This document shows positions 11,507-22,986 of a stretch of DNA of 64,000 bases, in pieces. This stretch comes from Bostrychus sinensis. Taxonomy: Eukaryota; Chordata; Actinopteri; Gobiiformes; Eleotridae. The notes beneath the pieces were generated by a model. It was not told the DNA's origin and did no database searches. It was given only the letters and a program-made list of their open reading frames with translations. The position numbers and the translations under genes are program-made. Position 1 is the first letter of the stretch; each line of letters opens with the position of its first letter. The stretch covers positions 46,527,763 to 46,591,762 of the forward strand of contig CM036239.1 in assembly GCA_020698575.1 (NCBI GenBank), written 5' to 3'.

Positions 11507-13177
11507 TAAACAATGTCTAGAACTGAAAAGTTGTAATAATATTAGGGTTGTCTATTATCCAATTCATTAGCTTCACCCTTTTGAAAAGTGTACCCCAAGT
11601 AGCAGAGTCAGGTGTGCACATCAGAGACTTACCACTGTGTGTGTATCCACTGCACTATGTAACGCAAACCCCCACCTTCTGGATACATCTCCACTCTGCC
11701 ACATTGTGCTGCGGAGCCCTGACCTCCTCAAGAGGTTGTGTGGGAAATAAGAAACAGTTTCGCTTTGGAGTTCACTACACTTTTACTTCACAGGTTTTTC
11801 CTCTACAACAGGAAGCTACAAAAAGCTACATGAGTGCAATAAATGTTTAATCAGGTCTCTTATTGTTTCTGAAACCTAAAGTTAAAGTAAATAGCCAACT
11901 AAGTATGACTATCTAAAAGGTAATATGAAGAATTATATGTCTAACAAAAACATTTGTACAAAGTGATATTACTTTGAAATCTGGATGCTGTGTATATTCA
12001 ATTTCCTGTTTGGTGTGATCTGAACTGTGGAGGTTGATCTGAACGGACTCTGCTGTCAAACAAAATAGACTTGCTGCGTATCTCCGGCGCACGGTGGTGG
12101 AGCACAGTTGGACCGGCGCCACAGAGCTGTGGCGGCTGTGGAAACAGCAACGTATTTACTGCAGCCTGCGTGGCACAATGCAACACAGTAGACAGGCATG
12201 CAGTGGACATTAGGCGTTACCTACACTGTTCAGATGAAAACAACCTTTATATCAGCAGCTTAGGCCGTGAGACATTGTACACCAGCATAAACAAAAATGA
12301 CTATATGTAGAATAAGGTCAGTGTTCTTCATACAGGAAGTGCAGAGTGCAATGTTTAACAGACAAATATGTATGTTAATGGTGACAGAGCGGTTAGTGCT
12401 CTTGCCTCCCTGAAGATGATGAATGAACGAATGCATGTTGAGATTTTCGGGTCATGGAGCTGGAGCATATCCCAGCTGCTGGGCTAACAGACAGGTATTC
12501 TCATTCCTTTACTGTGCTGTATTCAAGACATCAAAATAAAGGTCTTCAGTTTTAAGATGCCATGATATGAGATATTAGGATTGTAAAAGAAGAAGAGTGG
12601 TTGTTTCAGTCCCATAAGTGCTATTATGGGTAGTATTGAATCTCTATTCTCTTCACCATATATATGCATATATCAGTATTATTAATGGGCCATTTTGGAG
12701 ATAAGTGAGGTAAGGTAAGCCCATTACAAATGTCCTAATTGGTGCAAAACCCCCATTACTCCGGATCTCATCAGTCACTGTCAAAGTGTACTTAGTGTAT
12801 ATGATACTATGCATAGATTAAAGCACTAGTATTAATGTCATATGAAGTGGTTGTTGATAGTACAGCATTAAGATGAATAAATTAATCAAAGTGCAATGCT
12901 ATTAAAGGTAAATGTGATCATTTAATTGTGGCCACATGATGGAGAGTCGTAGCTCATTTACCTTAAACAGCTTTGTTGAGTAAAATCAGCTATATCAGCT
13001 ATAGCAGATATTTTTTACTTGTTCCTTGTTTATTTAAAAGTTCATATTTGATGCAAAAAGAGTCATTTTCAACAGAAAAGCAGTTAAGGACAATATGCAC
13101 ACTACACAAGTATTTTTTTAAATTGTGATACACAGAAGTCTTTTCCAGTCCTGATTTGGTTTATTTTGGGCTAGGGA
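11507..13177. other. No gene recognised; includes a GC-richer patch
   Basis: About 12070-12220 is distinctly GC-richer than its surroundings and could be conserved non-coding DNA. The overlapping frames on both strands resemble nothing I know. At 12379-12410 a CAGAGCGGTTAGTGCTCTTG stretch looks like a decayed tRNA-type head. Confidence 0.3.
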
Positions 13178-13317
13178 AGTATAGAACACTTAAGTCCTTG
13201 TTTAGTCCAGGTTTAGATCTGGTTAAGTCCCTGTTTAGTTCTGGTTTTATCCTGGTTTAAATCTGTTTTAGTCCTGGTTTAGACCTGGTTTTGACTTGGT
13301 TTAGCCCTGATCTAGTT
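13178..13317 (+). repeat. Short CTGGTTTAGTCC-type minisatellite
   Basis: About a dozen degenerate 10-14-base units of the kind GTCCTGGTTTAGACCTGGTT. The same motif, on the same strand, makes the arrays at 39978-40033, 40143-40184 and 59343-61163. Confidence 0.7.
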
Positions 13318-13362
13318 CATCAAAATGGTACCAGGAGAGACTTTATGAGCTGATAGTTGGTG

Positions 13363-13763
13363 CAGGGGCGTAACATCAGGCAGCTGCACTGGGGCCCAGG
13401 ACATAAAATTGATTGAGAGTCCTTAAATAATTTTAGTGGATTATTTTAATTCTCGGCTATGAATTACATTGCAAGCATAACTCACTTAAGCGTATGATTG
13501 AAAAATATTAAAATTGTATCATATGCACAATACCGTCACAGTATTTACTTAAAGCCTACAAAGTTTAATTATAAAGAAAAATGCACATCACTTTTTTCTG
13601 GCACCAATATGTTTGAATTTTTTTATATAACTATTAGTCGACTTTTTACACTTTTTACAACTTAAAGTATAAGTGGATGAATACTTTCTAAATGTGCTTC
13701 ATAATGTAAGGGCCCATTCTGAAAACCTGCACTGGGGCCCCTCATTACAACCTTACGCCACTG
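13363..13763. mobile_element. hAT-like miniature element
   Basis: The left end is CAGGGGCGTAACATCAGG and the right end is CCTTACGCCACTG. Subterminal GCACTGGGGCCC blocks lie near both ends. The flanking 8-mers AGTTGGTG and ACTTGGTG match at 7 of 8 positions. It is non-coding. The hAT assignment rests on the 8-bp duplication and the CAG...CTG ends. Confidence 0.75.
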
Positions 13764-14112
13764 ACTTGGTGTGAAACTTTTTAGAATCTCTGGTTTAGGA
13801 TACATCCCATCCCATCCAGGACTTCAGTGATTAATGAGACACTAGTTTTATATTTTATCCACAATTTAGCAATTAAGCAACATCATGTATCAGATAAAAT
13901 TATAATTGAAAAAGTAACCACCATAGCCTTGGAAAAAGTGACTTGTGCATTGTCAAAATTAAAAATGAGTGGGTTTCTTGTAAGGTCAAATGTTGGATTG
14001 TAGAATAGTGTGCACATAGCATTTTCTCATTATTGAAAAAAGGAGCTTTCTTGGCACTAAAGTTCAAAATATTTCATTCTCCCCAATGACTTCCTTTCAA
14101 GACATTAATTAA

Positions 14113-14544
14113 CCCTCCTGCACCCCTAAGACATGTTTTTGATGTTTTACAACTGTTTTCTGTGGATAACTTTTGCTGTGTTAATTGGAATGGCATAGGT
14201 TTTGCCTCAGGTTTGTATTTTGGGATGAATTTTCAGATTTCAGGACTTTTATTAGAAAATGCTCTCTAAAAAAATAGTCACACCTTTACCCCTAAGACAT
14301 TTTTTTGTGCCATTGATTCCCATTCAAACGACATTTTTATAAAACACTGCCACTGTAATATAATTTTACATATTTTTCAAATATTTCATGGATTCATGAT
14401 AGTCAGTGATTGGAAATGTAGTTTTTATTGTTTTCTGCTGGCCACAACACAAAAATAATGAATCTAATTTGCATTTACAGAGAGAAATTTTTTTTTTTTT
14501 ACTTTGAAATCAACTTTTAATCACATAAACTGGAATTTAAGGGG
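14113..14544. mobile_element. Possible piggyBac-like miniature element
   Basis: TTAA lies on both sides, and the ends are CCCTCCTGCACCCC and AAGGGG. TTAA duplication with CCC...GGG ends is the piggyBac pattern, but the inverted repeat is short and imperfect. The internal direct repeat ACCCCTAAGACAT occurs twice (14122, 14289). Confidence 0.4.
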
Positions 14545-14599
14545 TTAAATTCCATTAACAGAATGAACTTTTGCTAGGAATGATGAGGACTGAAGTTAA

Positions 14600-14775
14600 A
14601 GTTACTGTAAGCAGCATGCGCTCCTACTGGTTTGAAAACAGTACTGCAGTATAAATTAAACCAATGGTCTCTTTTCTGATTGGACGATCAGCAATGCATG
14701 CTCATATTTTGGGACGCGTGGGTAATTTTTATGAAATATAAAAAAGATATACTGCTCACAGCACTTTTAATCATT
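14600..14775 (+). repeat. Dispersed repeat, family E, copy 2
   Basis: Shorter relative of the repeat at 1500-1775, sharing the 31-base GGTCTCTTTTCTGATTGGAC...CAGCAATG block and the downstream ATGAAATATAAAAAA block. Confidence 0.5.
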
Positions 14776-15424
14776 GTAACCATGAAAACAAAACTTGAAT
14801 CACTGACCATTAGATAATTTTTCTATGGCAGTCTTTATTAATGCATTTTTTTGTGCCTTTAGGTGAAAGGTGTACCTAAAAATTTAATGTGTGATATATA
14901 CTGTGCTTTCTTTATGCATGTCTGTACCAGATCAGTTCCCATTTGGCTGATAAAACCAGGTTTAAATAAACACCATCAGGACCTGATAGCATTTTAATGT
15001 GAAGCTGGCTCTTCTTTATGTTTGACCTCCGACCTTTGGAGCTGGTAATTTACAGTGGCGACCCCCCTTCCCATTTCTCTCCGTGTTCCTCTCCCAAAGG
15101 AAATCTCCCCGGATCTTTTCGGCCATCATTTACATCTGCTCAAATTAAATCGGCGGGGTGTAGCTCTGGCCCCTAGCGTCGTGAATCAAACTTTATTGAC
15201 CACTTGCAGATTTGCACACACACACACAAACACATTCAGGGAAAACCAAGTGCTATAGACAGATCGCTACAGTAGGCTGCAGGCTGAGAAGGAACCGCTC
15301 AGGCATCTCATAAATATGCAGATTTCACCTCCACCATGTCTTTACTATCAGTGAGGATGAAAAATACAAGGTATGAAAACATTTTTATTATTCAAAAGGT
15401 GTTCAAAATCAACCTTTTTGAGTA

Positions 15425-15620
15425 TTCTCCCATGTTATAATGTTGTTCCCTCATCAAAAACATACCTGCAGTGGTGTTTTTTGTTTAAGAAATCCTCTAT
15501 TTTCTGGCATGACCGTTCTGAGGCCTCAAAACGCTCGGTTGCATGAACCCCTGCCTACTCCAGGAAGCACTGACCAATCAACAAGCCCTCTACCTTCAGT
15601 CTGCACTCATTCATTTATCC
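15425..15620 (+). repeat. Dispersed repeat, family V, copy
   Basis: It matches 24180-24370 over GTTATAATGTT...CATACCTG, then TCTGAGGCCTCAAAACGCTC, AACCCCTGCC(T/C)ACTCCAG and AGCCCTCTAC blocks, at roughly 75-80% identity by eye. The CATACCTG(C/G)AG motif is also at 36015-36035 and, inverted, at 42652-42680. Confidence 0.6.
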
Positions 15621-15689
15621 AAAAAAACAAAAAACAAAAACAAAACAATGCATAGCTCTGTTTTTTACTGATTCCTCACAGACATTTCC

Positions 15690-15985
15690 ATTTTATAGTA
15701 AAATGGCATCATAAAAAACTCTTTTCCTATTCTATAGAAAGAAGTTAGTTTGGTATCCCTTTGGTAACATTTCGTTTCTGAGGCGGAACAATGACAGGCA
15801 GAGTAACCAATCAGAGAAACGAAGGGCGGGACATAAGCAGCGCACCACTGACCCAAACAAACATGGATTCTTGCAGTTTTATTCATAAAACACCAGAATA
15901 CGCCATATTACGAGCAGCTCTGTGGTTATTTCTAAAAGGGGACAGCAGCAGAAGCTAGTTTTACAAAGATTTGTTGAAAAAGTAA
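15690..15985. repeat. Dispersed repeat, family A, left half of copy 1
   Basis: CTATAGAAAGAAGTTAGTTTGGT, CATAAAACACCAGAATACGC and AAGGGGACAGCAGCAGAAGC recur with substitutions at 30325-30545. A right half follows at 16670-16960, after a LINE fragment, so this copy looks split by the LINE. Confidence 0.5.
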
Positions 15986-16019
15986 TTTTTCTTTTAATGC
16001 ATTCATTACATTCGTTGTT

Positions 16020-16640
16020 AAAATGTTAAAATCTTAAGTAAGAATAATATTTTGGATCTTGAAAGTTATCAGGTATTTATGGATGCTTGCCTTATTTTTA
16101 AAGTTTTAAATGGACTTGCTCCTCCACCATTAATGGATTTTATAAGTTAAAAAAACTACTGACCGAGTTAACACGAGAGCATTGACCAGAGGAGACTGTA
16201 ACATACAGAGACGCAGGACTAAATTTGGCCAAATGGTGACGTCTATCAGAGGATCACAGTCATGGAACACATTACCTGCCCATGTCAGGAACTGTGGATC
16301 CTTCCCAACCTTCAAGAACACTCTGAAACATTGGTTGAAAAATAATCAAACATGCTCACACAGGTAGATTATCTTCTTCTTGGGGCCTCTTAAACTCAGA
16401 GAATGGTCTATTGTGGTTAACTTGTTGTCATGTCTATGTGCACTTTTGTCTCGTCTGTGTGTTTTTCTAAAAAACTTATCTTAATCTTATTCTCTGTTTC
16501 TGACCTGCCTTAGGACAATGGATGTAAACTAGCTATTGTGCTAATTCCAGCATATTTACATTGATGCTGTTTGTTGACATGTTGATTAATATACACTGTC
16601 CTAATTAATATAAATAAATACATTTAAAAAAAAAATGTCA
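16020..16640 (+). pseudogene. LINE 3' end: reverse-transcriptase C-terminus remnant and tail
   Basis: One frame reads CLIFKVLNGLAPPPLMDFI (about 16086-16143). Another, after a stop or frame change, reads RRRTKFGQMVTSIRGSQSWN and then TLPAHVRNC...FKNTLKHWL (16212-16355). A 'FK.LNGLAPP' block followed by 'G..S.WN.LP...R' and 'FK..LK.WL' is the usual C-terminal ending of fish LINE pol proteins. A TGTCCTAATTAATATAAATA tail and an A-rich stretch follow. It is truncated at the 5' side and broken by stops. Confidence 0.65.
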
Positions 16641-16669
16641 ACAAGACAAAAAAAAAAAAAAAAAAAATC
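16624..16669. repeat. A-rich tail with poly-A runs
   Basis: Two A-runs separated by TGTCAACAAGAC. They form the likely 3' tail of the LINE fragment just upstream. Confidence 0.6.
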
Positions 16670-16960
16670 CCACAGAGGACTGGATAATACTGCAGATTTC
16701 AGCAGAACCAACCAACCAAAGAAAAACTATAACCGCCGTTAATCAGGTCAGAGAAGTTAGATTAGCTACCTTAGTTAGCTCTTCCACTTTCGTAAGATGC
16801 ACAGCAGATAAACGTCTGTGAATGGCCATTTCCAAATTGAACCAGAGAAATGCTCCGCCCTGAGAGGGGAGCCACTGTCCTGTTCACAAAAAGCAAGTAG
16901 GAGAGTGTACAATATAAAAGTCTGCACAGTCATTTTTTACAGAAAATACAAAACCATTGA
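16670..16960. repeat. Dispersed repeat, family A, right half of copy 1
   Basis: AAGATGCACAGCAGATAAAC followed by GTCTGTGAATGG corresponds to AAGACGCGCTGCAGATAAAC and GGCTGTGATGG at 32237-32265. The AAGTAGGAGAG block is also shared. This supports one repeat interrupted by the LINE end at 16020-16669. Confidence 0.45.
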
Positions 16961-18030
16961 AGCTGTTACAGATGCAAAGGGTGGGCCAACGTCATATTAA
17001 ACCCTGTGGATTAAAAATTAAGTTCATATGTGTGTTAAGGGAGGTGAGAAAATATTTTTGGCAATATAGTGTATACTGTATATATATTTAACAACACAAT
17101 ATAGGACTCTGTTACTTCAAATGAATAAAATTTACTTTTTGAAATAGTTACTAATACCAATTGATTTTGCTAGTTTCTGATTACTCAGTTTTAATTTTTC
17201 AATAGAGGCCAAATGTGTTTTCATGTAGATGTAATACTTTGCAAGAATTATGAATACGTTTATTACGTATATTTAATTTGAGGAGAAAGCTGAATCATGT
17301 AGTATTTAAAGTTTAGATTATACAACACTTTCCTTAAACATTCCTTTAAGATAACTTTGTAAATCAGACCAAAATAGAGAAACATGAGGACCTTCCATAA
17401 AGACATGTTCTATACTTTCACCATCACACCCAGCTATGTTTACATATAGGATTTGAGAAGTGATCTAAATGGTGAAGTGCACATTTTCTTTGATTATATG
17501 CTGCTTACAAGTTAATAAAAACATAACATAGCTCCATTCACTTGCCATCTACAGATAAAAAGCAAGCAAATAATTCTATAATCACTTTAGTATGGTAATT
17601 GGAATAAACGGCGCAGGAAGACTGGTTAGCCTACAGAAACTACTCTCATCACATTACTGATTCACTACTGAGTTTACAGCACTATAACTGTATAGGATTG
17701 CACTCTTTGTCTTCTGTAAATCAGTTTACTATGTAAAACTGCTAGCACATAAATAATCTTCTCATCTCCCATTAGTGTGGCAGAGTTACAGAGCTGTAGC
17801 TAATTAATGCTTCTGTTGTCAGGATCAGGCTCATTATTTTGTGCTGTGGAAGAAACTTTTTATTTATTTTTTACAGCTTTAAATACAAGATATAGATGTT
17901 TTTGTTCATGACCAGCAGTGGGTGTTGAGTTTTCCTTTGATTAATGTTGCTCATTTTACTGCTTAGTCTGTTTATGAGCTTATTTGTTATATCATGCTTT
18001 TTTGTTCTTTCTGAAATAGTTTTGGACACT
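16961..18030. other. No feature recognised
   Basis: Very AT-rich sequence without long frames, tandem repeats or convincing terminal repeats. Confidence 0.4.
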
Positions 18031-18034
18031 TTTG

Positions 18035-18115
18035 TATAAGTATTTCACATTTTATATAACTTAAAATAATGTATGTATGTGTGGAAAAAAGTCTTCTGTT
18101 GGGGAGCTGTTAAAA
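18035..18115 (+). repeat. Dispersed repeat, family V, left-half fragment
   Basis: ATTTCACATTTTATATAACT, TTAAAATAATGTATGTATG and TTGGGGAGCTGTTA match 42580-42650. A reverse-complement copy of the same half is at 20140-20275. Confidence 0.55.
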
Positions 18116-18349
18116 TATATTGTTAGTTTTTTCTCATCAAATGTAAAAAATCTGGCTTCAGGACCCACTATCACCCAAAATGACAAGCCACCACCCAAAT
18201 AAATGGGATGGGTTTCTTTTTAAGGCTAGATGGGTTTCTTTTTAAGGCTAGATTTGAAAAATAATCTATCTCTGCTTTTATTTTTCTAGTGGACAAAAAC
18301 TCCTATACTCCTAATGTCCCACACTGCCACCTACTGTTAAGGAGTGTAA

Positions 18350-18417
18350 ATCCTTTTTTTTTTCTTTTTTCTGCAACCCACTTTTGGGTCCTGACCCACC
18401 AATTGAGAACCACTGGT
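18350..18417. repeat. hAT-like right end fragment
   Basis: CTGCAACCCACTTTTGGGTC and CCACCAATTGAGAACCACTG are typical of the 'gggtcctgacccaccagttgagaaccactg' ends of fish hAT elements. A left end could lie near 18168. No target duplication was found. Confidence 0.4.
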
Positions 18418-18957
18418 TTAAATTACTCATTCATAACAAAGTAAACATGACCACTCACTTGTTGTTTTTTGTAGTTATCTAACGCAGCCAAGTTTTATTT
18501 TTAGTAATGTAAATGTAGTTCATTTCAGACTCAATTTCTTTTTATGTACTTAATATAGGCAACCTCTGGAGGCCTCCCTGCAGTACCTTCACAGATTCCG
18601 AGTGGGCCCCACACCCCATTTGGGGAACCACTGATCTAAAGTATAGTGTAATTCAATTAGCTTAGCATAGACACATTGGCAGCTTTTGACCATTTTTTCC
18701 CTTCTACTGACAGCCACACAGGGTCACAGTTCTGTCTTGTTTTATTGTGTTGTACACTGTTTTATTGCCATGTCATGCTTTTATCCTCTCACAACAGCAA
18801 TATTTATTTTGACCTTCTAGTGACCACCAAAACTGGAATGTAATGCACTACTTTTCAGACACAAAATCTTCCAACACAAATGCCTTTACAGTATGTGCAC
18901 TGTGTAGGGAGAGCCAGCCTAGGCAACAAGCCCTAAAGGTCCCCTAAAATCAAACTA

Positions 18958-19613
18958 CCATATTTTCCGGACTATAAGTCACTCCGGAGTATAAGTCGCA
19001 CTAGCCAAAAATTGCATAATGAAGAAGGAAAAAAACATAAGTTGCACTGGACTATAAGTCGCATTTTTTGGGGAGAAATTTATTTTACAAAATCCAACAC
19101 CAAGAACAGACATTTCATTTTGAAAGGCAAGTTATAGTAATAATAGAATAGAGAACAACAGGCTGAATAGGTGTGTGGTATGCTAACGTAACACATTGAT
19201 GGTTATTCAGCTACATGAAGCATAAACAACAAATTGAATAGGTGTCTCGTATGTTAACATAATATATTAACAGTTATTCACATAACTATAGCATAAAGAA
19301 CATAATATAACAAGTTCACCAAACTCACCATCTCACTCCTAATCACTAAATCCTTTAAATTCTTCATCCTCGGTGTCGCTTCTGAACAACTCCGCCAACT
19401 CCGGAGGTAGACGAAGCGCCGCTTCCTCCTCTGTGTGGCTGTCGTCAGACTCAGCATCAGTTCCATTTCCAATTATTCCGCTCTTTCTCAGTTGTCTTTA
19501 TAGCCTAAGTTGTTAGCGGTAATGTTTACATTTTAAATTGTCAGTGGTACAGGTGCAGCATATGCTGGGACACAAGCCTAGAGTGCCCTCTAATGAACAC
19601 ATGAAATATTTTA
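18958..19613 (-). mobile_element. Pogo-like DNA transposon, copy 2, inverted and truncated
   Basis: This is the reverse complement of the element at 5200-5911. The end CCATATTTTCCGGACTATAA lies next to TA (18956-18957). Homology continues through the acidic transposase tail and the GTGTACCAGCATCTGCTGCA region and stops after GAAATATTTTA near 19613. About 80 bases of the other terminus are missing. No frame is intact except the short C-terminal remnant. Confidence 0.75.
19339..19496 (-). pseudogene. Transposase C-terminal remnant in copy 2
   Basis: On the minus strand this gives the same acidic tail as copy 1 (ELAELFRSDTEDEEFKGF, then a TAG stop). Almost no substitutions separate it from copy 1 over about 120 bases, although both elements have lost the rest of the transposase. 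Confidence 0.5.
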
Positions 19614-20139
19614 GATGAACGTGTGTGCATAGTGCTGTGTGGAGCGTCTCGTGCCTCTCTCTCTTCTATGTTTCTCTGTGAAACCCTCTTATTAGTGGCT
19701 CATGTTTAGGTAAATCTCATTCAGAAGTCACTTTGCATTGTCCTTCTTTGGTGGATTTGAGGCGTGGAGAGGGCGTGACATGACAGCAGGTTTACGTGCG
19801 CACATTTCTACTCCAGGTGGGATCTATAAAGGAGAAATTGCGTGCAGGTGTGCGCACGCTGGGTTTTATAAATCTGAATATTTTCTTGTGTACGCTACTT
19901 TTGGCTTTTGTCATATGTTAACTTTTAGTAAGGATTCCACGCATTGTTTTATAAATGGGGCCCCTGGAGTAGTACTTTGTTTCATTCACATGTTTGAGCA
20001 ACCCTGTATGATGGCGCTCTCTCCTTCTCAAGAGCCATGTTGCTAATAGCCGTGCTAAGTAGCTATTTTATTCTCTGTCCATTCCCCACCATTGCCAGCA
20101 GGGGCGACAGACACATAATAATCCAAGCATTCTCTACAA

Positions 20140-20275
20140 AGTCAAAGTAACAGCTCCCCAAAAGAAGATGTTTTCCATGCATAATTATTTTAAGTTATAA
20201 AAGATGAAATACTAATGCAAAAGTGTCCAAAACTATTTCAAAAAGCCTGAAAAAAGCAGAATATGGAAACTTTAA
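20140..20275 (-). repeat. Dispersed repeat, family V, inverted left half
   Basis: AACAGCTCCCCAAAAGAAGA and the ATTTTAAGTTATAAAAGATG block are the reverse complement of the family V left half at 42580-42650 and 18035-18115. Confidence 0.5.
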
Positions 20276-20336
20276 TGTTGTGAGGCAGGAATAACTTGTG
20301 TCATATCTTTACATACATGTAAATATGCATATATTT

Positions 20337-20688
20337 TAGGGCTGGCATGATATGTTTTTGTCACAATATGATACTATTGTGATACTTTGGTACCGATACC
20401 ATTCATATTGCGGTTTCAATAAACATTACAATTTGCAATCCAGTATTATCAATCACTGTATTTTTAAGTATTTTCTCCTAAAATTTTTATTTCAAGTTCA
20501 CGTAAACTTATGATACAAGAAATCATGTTCCCAAAAGTCAGTCTGACATTTATTTATTAAGTCCTGGCAGAATTCTTGACCGCTTGACTGTGAAATTAAC
20601 ATGATGTCACAAAAGTATTGACATCGGTAAAGTATTGAAACTTTCTTTTGTGTTGCTAAATTACAATATATCAGAAAAAAAAGCCCTA
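20337..20688. mobile_element. hAT-like miniature element
   Basis: The ends TAGGGCTGGCATGATATG and ATATATCAG...AGCCCTA form an imperfect inverted repeat. They resemble the better-preserved element at 28685-29126. The flanking 8-mers match at 5 of 8 positions. Non-coding. Confidence 0.5.
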
Positions 20689-20699
20689 ATTTACATCTA

Positions 20700-21219
20700 A
20701 GGGTTTAAATTTGCCCTTGTTCATATATGCTGGCACCAAAAACACTAAAAGGAATAGTAAAATAGTGCTGACCTAAAAGTTATTACTAATGTACATTTAT
20801 TTTCATTGCATTAAAGTGTAGCATCTGCCTGTGGTGCAAACTCACTTACACATCTCCACTGCAGACACTCCGCCCTTGCTTCCTTAGTCAAGGGTGTCCT
20901 GCACATGCTGTTAGTTGTCAAACAAACAGATGGACGCCGACCCCTGACCTGCCCCGGCGGCCTGACTGTCACTATACGGCAGCTTGTTCCTCTCAGAACA
21001 CTGTGCCACGCTGGTCCCTGTATGCATTCATTGTTTTCCTTTTAATATGCAAGAAGAAGAAAAAAAAAAGCATCAAATTAGCGGTCATGAAGTATGCATG
21101 AGCTGAGAACTGCACTGGTATAATGTCCTGAGTCAAGGGGAAAGCAGAAATTCAGCTGTGCTTTGAGCAACTCCAGCATTTTTTTCTTTTCAAAGCGTGT
21201 TATTGCAAAATGTGTCCCT
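20700..21219. other. No gene; GC-richer patch
   Basis: About 20820-21010 is GC-rich compared with its surroundings, without frames that look coding. It could be unique conserved sequence but nothing here proves it. Confidence 0.35.
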
Positions 21220-21345
21220 GTTTCAAAGAGCTGCCTTAATTTCCTCCATCACCTGTGAGTATTACCTCTGTGTTTCTGGTTGTTCAAGGCTTGTTCCTAA
21301 TGTAATGGAAAAAACATCCCCATGGTATTACAGGGTGCTTTACCC
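21220..21345 (+). repeat. Duplicated non-coding segment, copy 1
   Basis: Alignable with 22853-22986 over about 130 bases at roughly 80% identity by eye. It includes 29 identical bases spanning GTTCCTAATGTAATGGAAAA to CATCCCC, plus TAATTTCCTCCA and ATTACCTC blocks. No transposon ends flank either copy. Confidence 0.65.
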
Positions 21346-21526
21346 ACTTTTTTTTATCTGTCCCATGAAAACTCAACTCCCACTTCCCAAGAACAGCATA
21401 TGTTCTGTTTTTTATACTGAAAAATTACAACGCTTCCAGTTCATCACTAAATGATACATGCACTATTAATGCTATTACTACTAATATTATATATGACATT
21501 AAACCAAAGTTTAAAGCATACCTTAA

Positions 21527-22335
21527 CCCTCAGGCCCTTCTTTTAAAAAAAATTGTGTATTTCTTCCTAAGCCTTTTTAGGTCACTTTTAAAATATTAAA
21601 ACATTAAGAAAAAAATCTTTCTTTGTTGTTTTTTAATCATTAAATCCTAATCATACAAAGCTAAAGTGAATTCATTTTCATATTTTAACCCCCCAAGTTA
21701 CAGTTTGTTTACATAATACCACATATTTGAAAATAAAACATGAATTATTTACTGTTTAAAGATGCAGTGTTTTTTGTTTGCACAAATAGGTTTCTGATTA
21801 GCTCTAACACAGATTTTAATAATTTTTTACTTTTTTTTTTTGCCATTACAAAAAAAGCACACAAACTCAGGTTCTTCCTCTTAAAGCCCTAAGAGGCTGG
21901 TCTACACTCACTGTTATCTACTGGGAATTTTAAAGGATTTATTCCCCACCAGCATTATTTCCCATTATTTCCCAAGTCAATAAGAAAATGGAGGATTTGG
22001 TGGTGATTTTTGTTTGTTTGTGTATTTCTTAGCCTCTGACTGACAGGGTTACAGAGGAACATGAATTAACATTTCTGTATTGCATGGCAGTAGAATGAAA
22101 ATAACTGATTTGAATGTAAGTCAATGGGGCCAAAGAGGAAGAATGTGAGTCTTTTATCTAGACTCTAGAATTTTATTTTATTTTTTTCAGTTATTATACT
22201 GAAATTCTATAATGCATTTATTAATGTTTTAATGTATTAATCTTTGTCAAATATCATCACTCTGGCATAAGAAATACCAAAATGAGAGCAAAAAGTACAT
22301 TTGAAAACCCTAAAAGGGTGCTGGGGGCCTGAGGG
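21527..22335. mobile_element. piggyBac-like miniature element
   Basis: TTAA flanks both sides (21523-21526, 22336-22339). The ends CCCTCAGGCCC and GGGCCTGAGGG are perfect inverted complements over 11 bases. TTAA duplication with CCCT...AGGG ends is the piggyBac pattern. The 809-bp interior has no transposase. It lies between the two copies of the duplicated non-coding segment. Confidence 0.75.
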
Positions 22336-22370
22336 TTAAACTTACTCTCAGTTCAGAATTAGAAAGATCA

Positions 22371-22695
22371 TCATATCTTATCACGCCAATGCTTAATCCA
22401 GGAAATAACAATGCTATTGGCATCCTTGAGATTTTGAGGCAGTGGAAGAGAGACCTCAGGAGGGTGGATATGAAGGATGTGCTCCATAGGCTCACAGCAG
22501 GAGCATTCAGCGCTTGTTACGAAGCCCCATCTGAAGAGATTGTTCTTGTTTTTTTCCCACTTTGGTGTGCATGTGGATGAGTGCAATCCATTCCTTCCTG
22601 TCAAGAGATGTTCCATTGTGTACATGCTCTTGATGGTCTGGGAGAGCCTCATTGGGTGGGTTGTGGGTCGATTTTTCCCTGTCTTTACAGCCTGA
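22371..22695 (-). pseudogene. Degenerate LINE reverse-transcriptase C-terminal fragment
   Basis: The minus-strand frame reads KNNLFRWGFVTSAECSCCEP, then MEHILHIHP, then LKDANSIVISWIKHW. A 'L..WG...S..C.C..P.T..H.L..CP' stretch with a terminal 'L.DAN..A..WL..W' fits the C-terminal region of many fish LINE pol proteins. The zinc-knuckle-like Cys spacing is degenerate and the upstream catalytic part is absent. Assignment is by recalled motif only. Confidence 0.4.
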
Positions 22696-22852
22696 ATGTT
22701 GTAGACTGGACTTAAACTAAAACTAAATCAGAACAAGACTTCTGAGCACCACCAGATGAAGGCTGCATGCCATCATTTAAGAACCACTGTAATATACTAT
22801 TGGACGATTTAACAGTTGACCTTCAGTGCAAGAAAAAAAAAAAAGTCTAGCT

Positions 22853-22986
22853 GTTTTAAAAGACTGCTCTAATTTCCTCCACCACCTGCCTGCTAATATT
22901 ACCTCTCTGTGTTTCGTGTTGTTTGAGGCTAGTTCCTAATGTAATGGAAAAAACATCCCCGTGGTACTTAAAAGTGCTTTCCACAG
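22853..22986 (+). repeat. Duplicated non-coding segment, copy 2
   Basis: Second copy of the segment at 21220-21345, in the same orientation and about 1.63 kb downstream. It differs by small insertions (CCTG after CACCTG; CT in CTCTCTG). Confidence 0.65.
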
